This document shows, in pieces, positions 1 to 10,290 of a DNA stretch of 64,000 nucleotides (positions are counted from its first letter, which is position 1; each line of letters starts with the position of its first letter). The notes beneath the pieces were generated by a model. That model ran no database searches, was not told where the DNA came from, and worked only from the letters and a program-made list of their open reading frames with translations. Source of the stretch: Trichosporon coremiiforme. Its lineage: Eukaryota; Basidiomycota; Tremellomycetes; Trichosporonales; Trichosporonaceae. Both the position numbers and the translations under genes were made by a program. The stretch spans positions 1,893,518-1,957,517 of the forward strand of contig BCJJ01000002.1 in assembly GCA_039545355.1 (NCBI GenBank), in the 5' to 3' direction.

Positions 1-1286
1 ATGTTCTGGTCCTTGAGCTGCTTGGCGACGTCACGGGGGCCCGAGCCGGAAACCTCAATCCAGGTCTTGGAGAAGATGGCGCAGGCGGTAACGATGAAGG
101 CGACGTAGACGACGGTGTGGAAGGGGTCGGAAACAACGTCCTTCAGCGAGTGAGGAGCCGAGAGGTAGTAGGAGAGACCAGAGACGGCAGAAAGCTGGGC
201 CGAGCCCTCCTCAGCCTCCCAGACACCGAGAAGGCGGACGAGGAGGTTGTTGGGGAAGCGCGAAGCGAGCATCTGCGAGATGAGGAACACGTTCGAGGTA
301 AGCGCAGACTCGAGCATGATGGGCATGTTCGAGGTGTAGAAGAGCTTGACGGGGTAGGTAGCACGCTGGCCGCGCATCTTGGACGACTTGATGGGGATCT
401 CAACGCGGAAGCCCTGGAGGTAAATGACGAGAGCGAAGACAGCAACGGTGGAGATGAGGTTCATCATGTTGGGGAGACGCTCGCGGAAGAAAGCCTCCTT
501 GAGGGCACGGGTCTTGTTGTTCGAGGTGAAGAGAAGGTGGAAGAGGGCAATGACGGCACCCTCAAACTCGGGGCCACGGCCAGTGTTGACAGTGTTGGGC
601 GAGAACGCCTTCCAGATGATAGACTCGCAAATGTTGGTCGCGATGAAAAGCGAGATACCCGATCCGAGACCGTAGCCCTTGGTGAGGAGCTCGTCAAGGA
701 GGATAACAATGAGCGAGGCGGCAACAAGCTGGAGGATCAGGAGGAGACAGACACCGGGGCCGAGCGAGCTGGGAGCGCCGTAGAGGCCGGTGAGGACGTA
801 GACGGTAGCCTGGCCGAGAGCGATGATCAGGGCGAAGAGCTTCTGGGCCGAGCCGAAGAGGGCGCGGTCGTCCTTGAGGGAGTAGTCGACCTCGATGAGC
901 TGGGCACCGGCGAGGAGCTGCATGATCATGCCCGAGGTGACGACGGGGGTGACACCAAGCTCCATGAGGGTACCACGGTTAGACGCGAGGATGGCACGGA
1001 GCCAGTAAAGGGGGTCGCTCGAGTCAGATGACATGATACCGTAGAGCGGGACCTGGGCCATGACGAGGAAAATAAGGAGCGTGGTAGCAGTCCAGAGGAC
1101 CTTGTGCTGGAACGTGACCTGATGGTTAGCAAACAGTGATTCCGATCCAACCAACCTTGCGCTCAGGAGCAGTGACCTCGGGGAGGATGCTCATGAACGG
1201 GCGGACGAGCTCGAGAAGTCGGACTGGAGGGGGGTTTTCAGCACAGTGTCACACACGAGCAAGGTTAGGCGCGACTTACAACCCAT
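1..1286 (-). CDS. SEC61: Sec61 translocon alpha subunit (3' end beyond the window)
   Basis: Pore-forming subunit of the ER protein-conducting channel, which moves nascent secretory and membrane proteins across or into the ER membrane. The start ATG is at 1286. Exons are 1286-1280, 1223-1156 and 1118-1, joined by introns of 56 and 37 nt. The spliced N-terminus reads [18 protein letters not shown], the canonical Sec61 alpha start. Then follow the first membrane helix (..[15 protein letters not shown]), the Sec61/SecY motif [10 protein letters not shown] and alternating hydrophobic helices, up to ..KDQN at the window edge. About 397 codons are present of a family length near 475-480, so the C-terminus lies outside. 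The first exon is only 7 nt. The gene diverges from DUS3. Family assignment is essentially certain; exon limits are inferred from splice signals and frame. Confidence 0.96.
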
Positions 1287-1682
1287 TTTGACGCGAGATT
1301 CCACGAGGGGACGGGGGAGCCGTGAACCGGGGAGAAAGAGATAGCAAGAGTCCTGGTGTCGACGAGGACTGGAAAAGCGGTGATGGGAGAAGGAGAGAGA
1401 GAGATGAGATGGCAAGGAGGAGAGGAAGGGACGAGTGGAACGGGATGAAGCGCTGGCGCGGGCTCGAGGTGCAACGAGTGGGCGACACGCTGGCAGCCCT
1501 CAGGGACAAAACTCGACCGCGAAGTGCCAGCGCTGCCATTTGGTCAGCGTTTATTGCTTACGTAAATGCGGCTGCACTTGTGGCCCCGCATTTCTTTTGC
1601 CTCTCAAAAGTTGGAGAGGGCCCGGTACTCACCTTGCTTTGTTCGGCGGACCAGTCCGAGTCAACAACACACCCCTCGCACC
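1287..1682. promoter_or_regulatory. Shared SEC61/DUS3 intergenic promoter region
   Basis: This 396-bp gap separates two divergent start codons, so both promoters must lie here. The half next to SEC61 is purine-rich on the plus strand (pyrimidine-rich in the SEC61 leader). I see no consensus TATA box. The plus-strand reading frame across this stretch is not supported as a gene. Confidence 0.5.
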
Positions 1683-4032
1683 ATGACACAGGAAGGCACT
1701 GCCTCTGCCGCCGCCAACGGCAACACTAACAACCACCATGATGACCTCCGGGGTCGCGCCGGTATCGCCCCTATCAAGGCCGAGTGAGCTGTCTCGTTGC
1801 GTGCTTCAGCTGACTTTCAGATATCTTCTCCCCGTCGAGACGAAGCCGAGGCCAGTAGTCGACGACGACGCGGCCGAGGAGCGCGGTGACTCACGAGGCA
1901 CTCGCGCTGCCGACTCACGCGATCAGCCCGGAGCCAAGCGACAGAAGACGGGTAAGGGCTTCAAGAAGCGTACGGAGCAGCGGGCGCGGCCACAGGGCGA
2001 GGCGGCGATCAAGATGTGCCGTGCGTGGGAGACGACAGGGGAGTGCGCCCGGGGCGACTCGTGCCGCTTCCAGCACTCGTGGGCTGGATACTGGGAGGTC
2101 AAGCCGAACGACATCCACCACGAGGTCGCAGCGCAGCTGGCCGACACCGAGCCGTACGTCCGCGCCATGGCGCCCCGCGTCGGTGGCGAGGACCTGATGG
2201 GGAAGACGATCGACCTCACAACCCAATGCCCGGTGTTCAAGGACCTGGGATACTGCACGTACGGGTGGCGATGCCGCTTCCTTGGCGGACACGTCAAGAA
2301 GCATGACGACAAGGAGGGCGCGGACCAGTGGGAGCTGCTCGGGTTCAAGGACCCGTCGTCCATGTCCGAGACGGAGCGCTACAACGAGACGAACTGGCCG
2401 AAGAGCGACACGCTCACGCGGCTGAAGCATAACAAGGTGAGCTGGCTGGCTCGGATGCAGCTGACGCCAGTTCGACTGGACGTTCTCGACAAAGTACCTC
2501 GCGAAAATTGAGCCGGACAAGCCGTTCGCCCTCGCGCTTCCGAAGGGGTCGGTGCCGAACCCGAAGTACGCGAAGAAGCAGAAGGCGAAGCAGGCAGCGA
2601 TGGACGAGGAGAGTGCGATGAACGGCGTGGAGATGAACGAGGAGGAGGCGATGAATGCCGCCGTCCCCACTCCTGCGTCTGCGCCTGCCGCTCCGGCTCC
2701 TGGCGTCGTGGACGGGGAGAGCGAGGCGATGGACGTTCCTCTGCGTCCGGAGGAAAAGCGCCGCCTCGACTGGGAGAACGGCCGCTACCTCGCCCCACTG
2801 ACGACGGTCGGCAACTTGCCCTTCCGCCGCCTCTGTGTGGACTACGGCGCGACGATCACAATCTCAGAGATGGCGCTCGCGCAGCCCCTCGTCACGGGCC
2901 AGACGGAGGAGTGGGCCCTCGTCCGCCGGCACCACAGCGAGAAGATGTTCGGTGTCCAGCTCGCCGGAGGGTACCCGAACCGCATGGTGCCCGCCGCCGA
3001 GGTGATCGCGAAGGAGCTTGGTCCCAGCGGCGTCGACTTTGTCGATATCAACATGGTAAGGTTTGTGCAGGGTTGTCGTAGCTGACAGACAGGGATGCCC
3101 GATCGACCTGCTCTTCAACCAGGGTGCCGGCAGTGCGCGTGAGTTATGAAGACTCGAGTACCAGCAACTGACGAACAGTCATGGAGAACCCAGGTCGTCT
3201 CGGCAAGATTCTGGTTGGCATGAATCGCGCGCTCGGCGAGAGTGAGTTTACCCATGGCGCTGCGACACAGCCGCGCCTCCCCCAGCTATGGGACCTGGCC
3301 GCATAGCTGACCGCAGTCCCGCTCACTGTCAAGTTCCGCATGGGTGTCGCGCACAACCGGCCTACGGCGCACAAGCTGATTCCCAAGTTTGCCACGGAGT
3401 GGGGTGCGTCAGCGATGACGCTGCACGGCCGTTCGCGTCAACAGCGCTACTCCAAGCTCGCGAACTGGGAGTACGTGCGTGAGTGCGTCGACGTCCTTCA
3501 CCAGTCGTGCGACGACGCGAACATGCCGCGCGTGCCGATTTTCGGCAACGGAGACTGTTTCTCAGCCCAGTCGTACTGGGAGGAGAAGGAGCGGAGCGGC
3601 GTCGACGGCGTCATGGTTGCGCGCGGCGCGCTCATCAAGCCGTGGATCTTCACTGAGATCGCCGAGCGGCGCGAATGGGACATCACCGCGACTGAGAGGC
3701 TCGAGGGCATTCGCAAGTTTGCCGAGTACGGCCTGTCCCACTGGGGATCAGACACTATGGGCGTCAACACGACCCGCCGCTTCCTGTGCGAGGCCCTCAG
3801 CTTCCAGGCCCGTTATGTCCCCATCGGTCTCCTCGAGCGCATGCCCCCAATGATGAACGAGCGGCCGCCCGCGTACCGCGGTCGCAACGAGCTCGAGACC
3901 CTCCTCTCCAGCCCGCTCGTCAGCGACTGGATCAAGATCTCGGAAATGTTCCTCGGTCCCGCCGGGGACAACTTCACCTTTGTGCCCAAGCACAAGTCGT
4001 CAGCCTACGGCAGCGAGGAGGCGCAGGGCTAG
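1683..4032 (+). CDS. DUS3: tRNA-dihydrouridine(47) synthase Dus3
   Basis: Flavoenzyme reducing uridine 47 of tRNA to dihydrouridine. Exons are 1683-1783, 1821-2436, 2471-3055, 3093-3138, 3179-3241 and 3317-4032 (introns 37, 34, 37, 40 and 75 nt), giving 708 residues. Two CCCH zinc fingers typical of eukaryotic Dus3 are visible: C100-C109-C115-H119 and C170-C179-C185-H191. A lysine-rich linker (~260-300) leads into the FMN TIM-barrel (..[16 protein letters not shown]..). The catalytic cysteine is C436 in NMGCP, followed by [10 protein letters not shown]; the barrel also shows [13 protein letters not shown] and a helical C-terminal tRNA-binding part. The start is the first ATG of the frame in good context (CACCATG). 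It converges on the hydratase gene with 163 bp between stops. Small central exons (46 and 63 nt) are confirmed by continuity of the active-site motif. Confidence 0.94.
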
Positions 4033-4195
4033 ACTTGCGCTCTTCCCTTGTTAGAAATCCTATGTGCCATGCATCTTGTATACCTTCTAACGCTGTGCTT
4101 CCCACTCCTGCTTCACGCGGCCACGCGGCTACGCGGTCTCATTTCCGCCGTTGCCCCGCGGCGACGCGTCGGCCATCGGCGTCCGCGCCGCCCGC

Positions 4196-5833
4196 TCAGG
4201 CCGTGAAAGTCGCTGTCGCCTTCATGCCGACCTTTCCGCTCTGCTCGGCCCAGAGCTGGAGCTTTCCGTCTGCGCCCTTAGGTCCGTCCCACGCGGCATT
4301 GATGCTGATAGGCTTGTCGACGTACATGGGCGACGTGGCGCGGTACTCGAAGCGGGTGAGCTGGACGCCGGCATCGCGCGCAGCCCGGTCTGCCATCTGG
4401 ACCAGCAGCGTCGCGTTCAGAGGGCCGTGCACGACCAGGTCGGGGTGGCCCTCGACCTGCGTCGTCCAGTCACGGTCGTAGTGGATCTTGTGCCCGTTCC
4501 AGGTCATCGCGCTGTAGCGGAACAGAAGCGGAGAGGTCGGGGTGTAGCTGAACGATAGGTCGGGCTTGGGGAGCTCGGCTGTGGTGTCGGGAGTCCGGAG
4601 CGTTCGTCACACGGACATCAATGAGGGTGAACATGTCGGCAGAGCGGGTGCGGAGCGTCCATGGTCCGCGGTGTCGGGGCGAGCCGAAGCGACAATTCCG
4701 GAGGACATGCGAGACAGAGCAAGTTCACCGAGTCGCGCGCATCAGTCAGCATGCACGGTAGTCGGTGGCAGAGCGTGAGGAGGCCAAAAGATAAGCGAGT
4801 CGCGTCATTTTCCGGGACGGATCGGGAAAGTGAGAGTCGACGTGTGGGCAGTCGCGAGCGGAGGAACCGATGTCAGCATGCGTTTCGGAAGATGGGACGC
4901 GGCCAGGTCCGAGTCCGAGTCTGAACGGGTGGTCTGCGCGGAAGAGTGCTCCGGCAGTCGTCAGGCTGCACTAGATTACCGGAGCACCGGACATCACTGT
5001 CCCATAGTCCCCCGACCCCAGACTCCAATGCAGACGTGAGACGCCCGCGTTCGGAGAACAAACTCGTGCCTCGAGCCTGCGGCCCTTGGTATCACTCACC
5101 AGCAGGCTTCTTCTTGCCTCCCGGCTTCGCGCCGCCCTTGGCCTCCTCCTGCTTGGGCGGGAAGAAGACATGGGTGCGCTCCTCGCGGACGGCCCAGTCG
5201 CCGCCCTTGGGCGCGAGCTCGCGCGCCTGGTACACGAACATCATGCCAGCCTTCTCCTCTGCGCGCGCGACCTTGACGGCCTGCTCGACCTCGTCGCCGA
5301 GCTTGATGGAAGACTTGGGGTTCCACTCCATGAAGCCGCCGGCCCACATGCGGCGGATGTACGGCTCGGGCGCGTTGTACTCCTGCCGCGTTAGCGTATT
5401 GCCTTCAGCTGCAGCTGCCGCGAGCGGTCACACCCGTTCATTCCGGCTAGGTTTCTGGATGTAGTGAGAAGCACTGGGTGAAGGACTCCTCAAGCTGCAG
5501 ACAGTGGTAACTCACCGTACTCGTGCCGTCCTTGGCGAGATCGTCAAAGTGGTCCGTCGGCGAGAAGTAGATCAGGTGCATGCCCTTGGGGAGCTCGTCG
5601 CCCTTGCCCACTCCATACTTGGCAGGTGCCTCCGCGGCAGTCGGAATCGTGTTCTTGAACTGGGACGCGCGGAGCGTGTCAAAGTCGTCCTTCGAGACCG
5701 TGGCGGGGCGCGACGTCATATCCTTGATCCACTCCTGGGCGGCGCTCGTGCTCTGCGCGCGGGCAGCGAGGAGGGCGAAGCGGGGAGCAGCGCTCCTCGA
5801 AACGGAGGTGAGGGGCCGGGCGAGTCGGAGCAT
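4196..5833 (-). CDS. Mitochondrial FAS1-like/MaoC-type hydratase (HTD2 or itaconyl-CoA hydratase family)
   Basis: Hot-dog-fold acyl-thioester hydratase. Exons are 5833-5516, 5382-5100 and 4578-4196, giving 327 residues. The N-terminus (MLRLARPLTSVSRSAAPRF) is arginine/serine-rich without acids, a good mitochondrial presequence. The N-terminal half has the FAS1-like dehydratase pattern (..LPKGMHLIYFSP.., DGTSTEYNAP.., RRMWAGGFMEW). The C-terminal half has the hydratase pattern LFRYSAMTWNGHKIHYD with the conserved histidines, then HPDLVVHGPL. Fungal relatives include Htd2, the 3-hydroxyacyl-thioester dehydratase of mitochondrial fatty acid synthesis, and itaconyl-CoA/mesaconyl-C4-CoA hydratases; the sequence alone does not separate them. 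It diverges by 291 bp from a CLYBL-like lyase, which makes the itaconyl-CoA role attractive. The second intron is 521 nt, an outlier here, so an unrecognised exon inside it is possible. Confidence 0.82.
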
Positions 5834-6124
5834 CTTGTGACAGTGATGAGGAGGAAGGACGAGATTATGTGCGTCTCCGAGATGTCATATAGCAAGCACA
5901 CCAGCACACCAAAGGGAGGAGGGCCGGCAACAAGAGTAACCCGCCGGGTTTCGGCAATTCCCACCACCCGCCGCCCCGCACCGGCAATCTCTCCCCCGCA
6001 CCCGCGCCGACGCGCCGCGTGCCGGGTCTGTAGGCCGTCACCGATCTGCGTTCCTGCCGAAGCATCTGGGGTCTGGGGTATATTACGTCCGGACAACTCT
6101 TTCTTCCATTGCACAACCACAATC
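5834..6124. promoter_or_regulatory. Bidirectional promoter between hydratase and CLYBL-like lyase
   Basis: These 291 bp lie between two divergent start codons, both for proteins with predicted mitochondrial presequences. A TATA-like stretch (gtatatta) sits about 50 bp before the lyase ATG. The compact arrangement suggests coordinated expression, which is an inference. Confidence 0.5.
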
Positions 6125-7367
6125 ATGTTCGTCCGCACCGCTACCAAGTTCAAGGCGCCGTTCGGCGCGCGCGGCATCGCCGTCGTCCCCAACGACCTGC
6201 CCCCGGTTCTCCGCCGTGCCATGCTGTATGGTAAGTCGCGTGAAGCGAGCTCGAAGCAAACTCGCCAGCTGCCCGGTCTCGTTGCTAACGACAGTGCCCG
6301 GCTCGAACCCGCGCATGCTGGACAAGTCTCTCGCGTCTCCCGCCGATAGCATCTCGTACGACCTCGAGGACGCGGTCGCGCCCGCGCAGAAACCGGAGGC
6401 GCGCCGCCTCGTTTCCGATATGCTCAACTCGGGCAAGCGGCCCAAGGGCGAGGTCATGATCCGCATTAATGCGGTTGGCACGGGTTTCGAGGAGGACGAC
6501 GTCAAGACGGCGGTAAGTTGGTCCGAGGAGGCTAGCGGCCGACGAGCTCCTCCGACACACCTCTGGCTGGGGGCATTCTGGCTGAGGGCATTCTGGCTGA
6601 GGGCATTCTGGCTGAGGGCATTCTGGCTGAGGGCATTCTGGCTGAGGGCATTCTGGCTGAGGGGTTCAGCAGCTGGCGCGTGTGGACGCTGACCCCAGCT
6701 CACGACGCGCAACGTCTCCGCCATCGCTTTGCCCAAGACCAACTCGCCGGACCACATTGCGTGGCTCGTGTCCCGAATCAACGAGTACGCGCCCGCCGAG
6801 CGACGTACGGGAGGCTCTGACCCGATGCGTATCGTGGGCATGATCGAGTCTGCCGAGGCGATGGTGAACATCGAGTCGATCGCGGCCTCAGGCCCAGGAC
6901 ACTTGGACTCTCTCCTCTTCGCGGCCGAGGACTACTGCGCCGACGTGGGTATCACGCGCACGCCCTCTCTGCAGGAGCTGCTGTACCACCGTTCGCGCCT
7001 CGTCGTGGCCGCCAAGGCGTGGGGTCTTCAGGCCATCGACCTCGTGTGTGTCAACTTCAAGCAGCCCGAGGTGCTCGCGCGCGAGTGTGAGGATGGCCAC
7101 AGGCTCGGGTTCACGGGCAAACAGGCCATCCACCCGAACCAGGTCGAGGAGATTCAGCGCGCGTACGCGCCCAGCGAGAAGGCGATTCGGAAGGCGGCCC
7201 GCATCAAGTTCTCATTCGAACTCAACGATCAGGCAGGCAAGGGCGCCTACGCCCTCGATGGCGCTATGATTGATGCACCCGTCTACAAGCAGGCGCTCAA
7301 AGTGCTGTCCCTCGCCTCCGCGGCGGGACTCCCGATTCCGGAGATCACGGAGAGGGATGTCCAGTAG
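6125..7367 (+). CDS. CLYBL: Citrate lyase beta-like protein (CLYBL/citramalyl-CoA lyase family)
   Basis: HpcH/HpaI-type TIM-barrel lyase. Relatives cleave citramalyl-CoA to acetyl-CoA and pyruvate, or make malate/beta-methylmalate. Exons are 6125-6230, 6295-6512 and 6699-7367 (introns 64 and 186 nt), giving 330 residues. The N-terminus (MFVRTATKFKAPFGARG) is basic and acid-free, suiting mitochondrial import. Family motifs in order: VPGSNPRMLDKS with SYDLEDAV (CoA/phosphate side), the metal-binding glutamate region GMIESAEAMVNIESI, AAEDYCADVG (second acidic metal ligand region), and GFTGKQAIHPNQVEEI near the C-terminus. The second intron carries a 15-bp minisatellite. It diverges from the hydratase gene and converges on the serine-rich gene with 193 bp between stops. 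The exact substrate is inferred from family and neighbour. Confidence 0.9.
6563..6667 (+). repeat. 15-bp intronic minisatellite, 7 copies
   Basis: Seven head-to-tail copies of ctggctgagggcatt; the first has one substitution (ctggctggggg..) and the last is altered at its end. The array lies inside the second intron of the CLYBL-like gene and accounts for more than half of that 186-nt intron. Each unit contains ctgag, one base from the ctgac branch signal used in neighbouring introns. Confidence 0.93.
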
Positions 7368-7560
7368 ACCGCCGAAGTGGCCGAGGCACCAAGGAGACAC
7401 GGAAGAAGAAGAAAAACCTATGCATAGAGATCCCAAAAAATGCTCACATCGCCCCTCATCTATCGCCTCCTCTATCATCTCCGTCTATGCTCCAACGCTC
7501 TACTAATGCTATGTCTTGATATGTCTTATCGACCTAATCACTTTTGTGTTGTCGGAAGGC

Positions 7561-10290
7561 TTACTTCTGCTTAGTCCTAGCCCGGCTCAAGAAGAGCCCA
7601 AGGCTACTCAGCGTATTCCGTCTGCTAGACTTCGGAGATCCAGGCGCAGACTCGGTCGTGCTCAAGTCCCACTCCCCACCTCCCAGTTTCCTCTTCAGAA
7701 ACTCTGGGCTCGACGGTTGGCTCACACTCGCATTCGGCGCCGACTCGCGGAGTAGGCCGCCGAAGATGTCCCTTGCGTATTCGCCCGAACTCCTCGGGGT
7801 CATCTTGGCCCATTCGAGCGACTTCCTGCGCGCTCCGGATGGGGCGGGCGAGGAACTGTTCGAGCTAGGAGAGACGATGCCGGCCGCGCGGAGAGATTGT
7901 CTCCGCATCTCTTCAAGGCGCGACGGGCGCTCGTTCGTCACGTTGATTCCTGTCAATGACGACCCAGAGTTCCGCGCAAGCTGCTGCAGGGCCGCGTTGA
8001 TAGCGACGGCCTTCTGGAGGACTGTCGGGGAACTGGGGCGCGTCTGCATCGGCGTCACGGGCGCAGTGAGGGTGGGCAGCGGGGCGCAGCCGACTGTCGG
8101 TGTATCGGGCGGGGTGCTTGGTCTCGTTGTGGCGAGCTCTGGCGCAAGCGGACCAAGGGACGCAGCACGCGGGTCGGCCAGTCGCGCCGAAAGACCACAT
8201 GGTGCATAGGGGATATGGCCGTTGATTTCGGGCGAGCCGTAGTGCGGGGGATAGTGCGGATGGTATCCCTCAACTTCGACGCCTTCGCGCGCGATCAGCT
8301 CGAGCAACTCTCCGCAGAGGAGCTCCGCCTCGGAGGTAGAGAACGGAGGGTCGAACTCGAATGCCTTGCCCTCTAGTCTGAACCCGGACGCAGTCACTAC
8401 GGGTCGGTTCCGGGGCGCCGTCGCCGCAATGGGCGTGGAACCGTTCGAGCCACTGTCCGAGTCGAGGAGTATGACCTCTTGCGCACCGCCGGCACCGGCG
8501 TCGAAACCAAGCCCCAGACTGCCGCTGGCTTGGGGGAGGGTTTCGTGCCCGACATCGTCGCGTAGCACCTCGCGAGCTGCAGCGCGCACGCTGAGCCCGC
8601 CGCCCCACCACGCCGTCGCTGTCCCTGTTGACGGCGACTGACTAGGCGAGTTCAGAGGCGACGCGATCGGACTCTTAAGCAGTGAAGCGCGGTACAGCTC
8701 CAACATTAGACGTGCCGCAAAGTCCCTCCCGAACAGGAGGCCCTGTCCCACTTGACCCGCCGCACACGCCGGCGCAGCGCAGCTAGCAAGGCTAGAGCAA
8801 GTGATCGCCGTATCAGCGCTGCCTTTCCGATCGCGACTGATCCTGGAACACGCCGACGTGCTTGATCCGACGCTACTGCCCAGTTGCGAACCGAGGCTCG
8901 ATCCACCAGCGCTCAGATCGATGGCGGCATCGCCGAGTTGGAACTCGGGGATGTCGAGAGGTACCATGCCGTAGTCGGCGTCGGGGACTGTGGCCGAGGC
9001 GGAGGACGTGAAGTGCACGCGCCGGTCGATGACGAGCTTGTCGGGCGAAAGGAGCGAGACCCGGGGCCAGGATGCCGGCAGCGCAAGCGTCCTCAGTTCT
9101 GCCACGCCCAGGATGTTGGGAACGTGCGCGTACGCTTCGCTTGATTCCTGAGCTTCTGGGTGAGCTTCGTGGGGTTCAGAGGCGCCCAGCGCACCTTCGC
9201 TGGCGCCGGCCCCGGCTTCTTCGCTTCCCCGTCCTTCGGTGCCCTGAGACGAATGGGACGAGCCGTCGCTGACCTCGCCGGTGATCGAGTCATGGGTTAG
9301 AGGCAGAAACGAACGCTGGACGCCAGTAGCGCCGACGTTTTCAGCTTCAGTTCCCTCATGGAGCATCTCCTCGTCGTCGCCCTCCAAATTCAGCACGATG
9401 GTCGGCTGGGGCGAGATACCTCTGCTCGTGCTTGCGCGGCTGACGGCGGAGCGCACAGAGCGTATAGTGTTGGAGCGGGAGACAGAACGGCTCGCGCTGC
9501 GCGATGCCGTGCGGCTCATCCCGTCCAGCTCGAGGCCGTGCACCGAGCCACTGTTAACGCTGGAGCTATCGTCGAGCTCCAAGGCGCTGCCAAACTCGTC
9601 GCGTACCATGTCCAGCAGCCTGTTCCTGTACACTGGCTCGCAACAATGTTCGTGCCCTGCACTGGGGGGGCGTGCGTCGGCGTCGGTGTCGCCGGAGACG
9701 GGATCGGAGTTGGCAAAGCGCGCCTGCCAAGGCGAGCACGGGCGCGAGGTGAAGACGTCCTCGACCGAGGGGAGAGGGACGGAGCGTGCGATGGGTGATT
9801 CGGGCGTCGTGGTGAGGGACGGGGGGAGGGAGGGCTGGATCGAGATCGGGTTGAGGGACAGCTCGGCGTGCGAGTGCGACGGGCCGTGCGACTGGTATGG
9901 ATGCCGCTGCCGGTGGAGGGTGAGGACGGCGTGCGCGTGTTCCGAGTACTGGAGGGAGCGGAGGGACTCGCGTCTCGCCTGGTGGTGCGAGTATGAGTTG
10001 AAAGAAGAAGTTGACTGCCAGGTGTTGTGATAAGAGGTAGAGGTTGTGCCAGTGCTAGGTTCCGTTTCGAGAGTCAGGCTCTCAAGTTTCAGGTCGAGAT
10101 CGAGCTGCTCGTCGAGTTGGGAGGACTGGGCCGGCGCCCCGGGACCAGATCCACTAGGACCTGCACTATTACCAGCACCGACAGATGGACCGGAGGCAAG
10201 CTCCGCCCCCGGCACCCCGGACGCCCCGGGCACCTGGGGGCCACCGGGGGCTCTGGTGTTGTTGATTTCCATTTGCGATTCCATGTGCAT
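7561..10290 (-). CDS. Large serine-rich hypothetical protein, intronless
   Basis: I do not recognise this protein. A single frame of 909 residues runs from the ATG at 10290 (a second ATG follows at 10284); an upstream GTG is ignored and an in-frame TGA precedes it. It is rich in Ser, Pro, Gly and Ala and looks largely disordered. Visible features: an SR-dipeptide stretch at about residues 259-290 (SRTASRSASRSVSRSNTIRS) and a more ordered patch around 395-440 (..NILGVAELRTLALP.., ..KLVIDRRVHFTS..). Another lies near 670-720 (..SGFRLEGKAFEFDPPF.., ..LLCGELLELIAREGVEV..). The C-terminus is basic (..NTLSSLGLFLSRARTKQK). Numerous S-P and R-x-x-S sites suggest phosphorylation. Lack of introns is unusual among its neighbours, although a 5' non-coding exon may exist. 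Codon quality and a 2.7-kb open frame support it as real. Confidence 0.75.
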   Translation of the reverse strand: MHMESQMEINNTRAPGGPQVPGASGVPGAELASGPSVGAGNSAGPSGSGPGAPAQSSQLDEQLDLDLKLESLTLETEPSTGTTSTSYHNTWQSTSSFNSYSHHQARRESLRSLQYSEHAHAVLTLHRQRHPYQSHGPSHSHAELSLNPISIQPSLPPSLTTTPESPIARSVPLPSVEDVFTSRPCSPWQARFANSDPVSGDTDADARPPSAGHEHCCEPVYRNRLLDMVRDEFGSALELDDSSSVNSGSVHGLELDGMSRTASRSASRSVSRSNTIRSVRSAVSRASTSRGISPQPTIVLNLEGDDEEMLHEGTEAENVGATGVQRSFLPLTHDSITGEVSDGSSHSSQGTEGRGSEEAGAGASEGALGASEPHEAHPEAQESSEAYAHVPNILGVAELRTLALPASWPRVSLLSPDKLVIDRRVHFTSSASATVPDADYGMVPLDIPEFQLGDAAIDLSAGGSSLGSQLGSSVGSSTSACSRISRDRKGSADTAITCSSLASCAAPACAAGQVGQGLLFGRDFAARLMLELYRASLLKSPIASPLNSPSQSPSTGTATAWWGGGLSVRAAAREVLRDDVGHETLPQASGSLGLGFDAGAGGAQEVILLDSDSGSNGSTPIAATAPRNRPVVTASGFRLEGKAFEFDPPFSTSEAELLCGELLELIAREGVEVEGYHPHYPPHYGSPEINGHIPYAPCGLSARLADPRAASLGPLAPELATTRPSTPPDTPTVGCAPLPTLTAPVTPMQTRPSSPTVLQKAVAINAALQQLARNSGSSLTGINVTNERPSRLEEMRRQSLRAAGIVSPSSNSSSPAPSGARRKSLEWAKMTPRSSGEYARDIFGGLLRESAPNASVSQPSSPEFLKRKLGGGEWDLSTTESAPGSPKSSRRNTLSSLGLFLSRARTKQK

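Noticed and set aside
117..1031. 304-codon plus-strand frame
   Set aside because: Exact antisense of SEC61 coding sequence.
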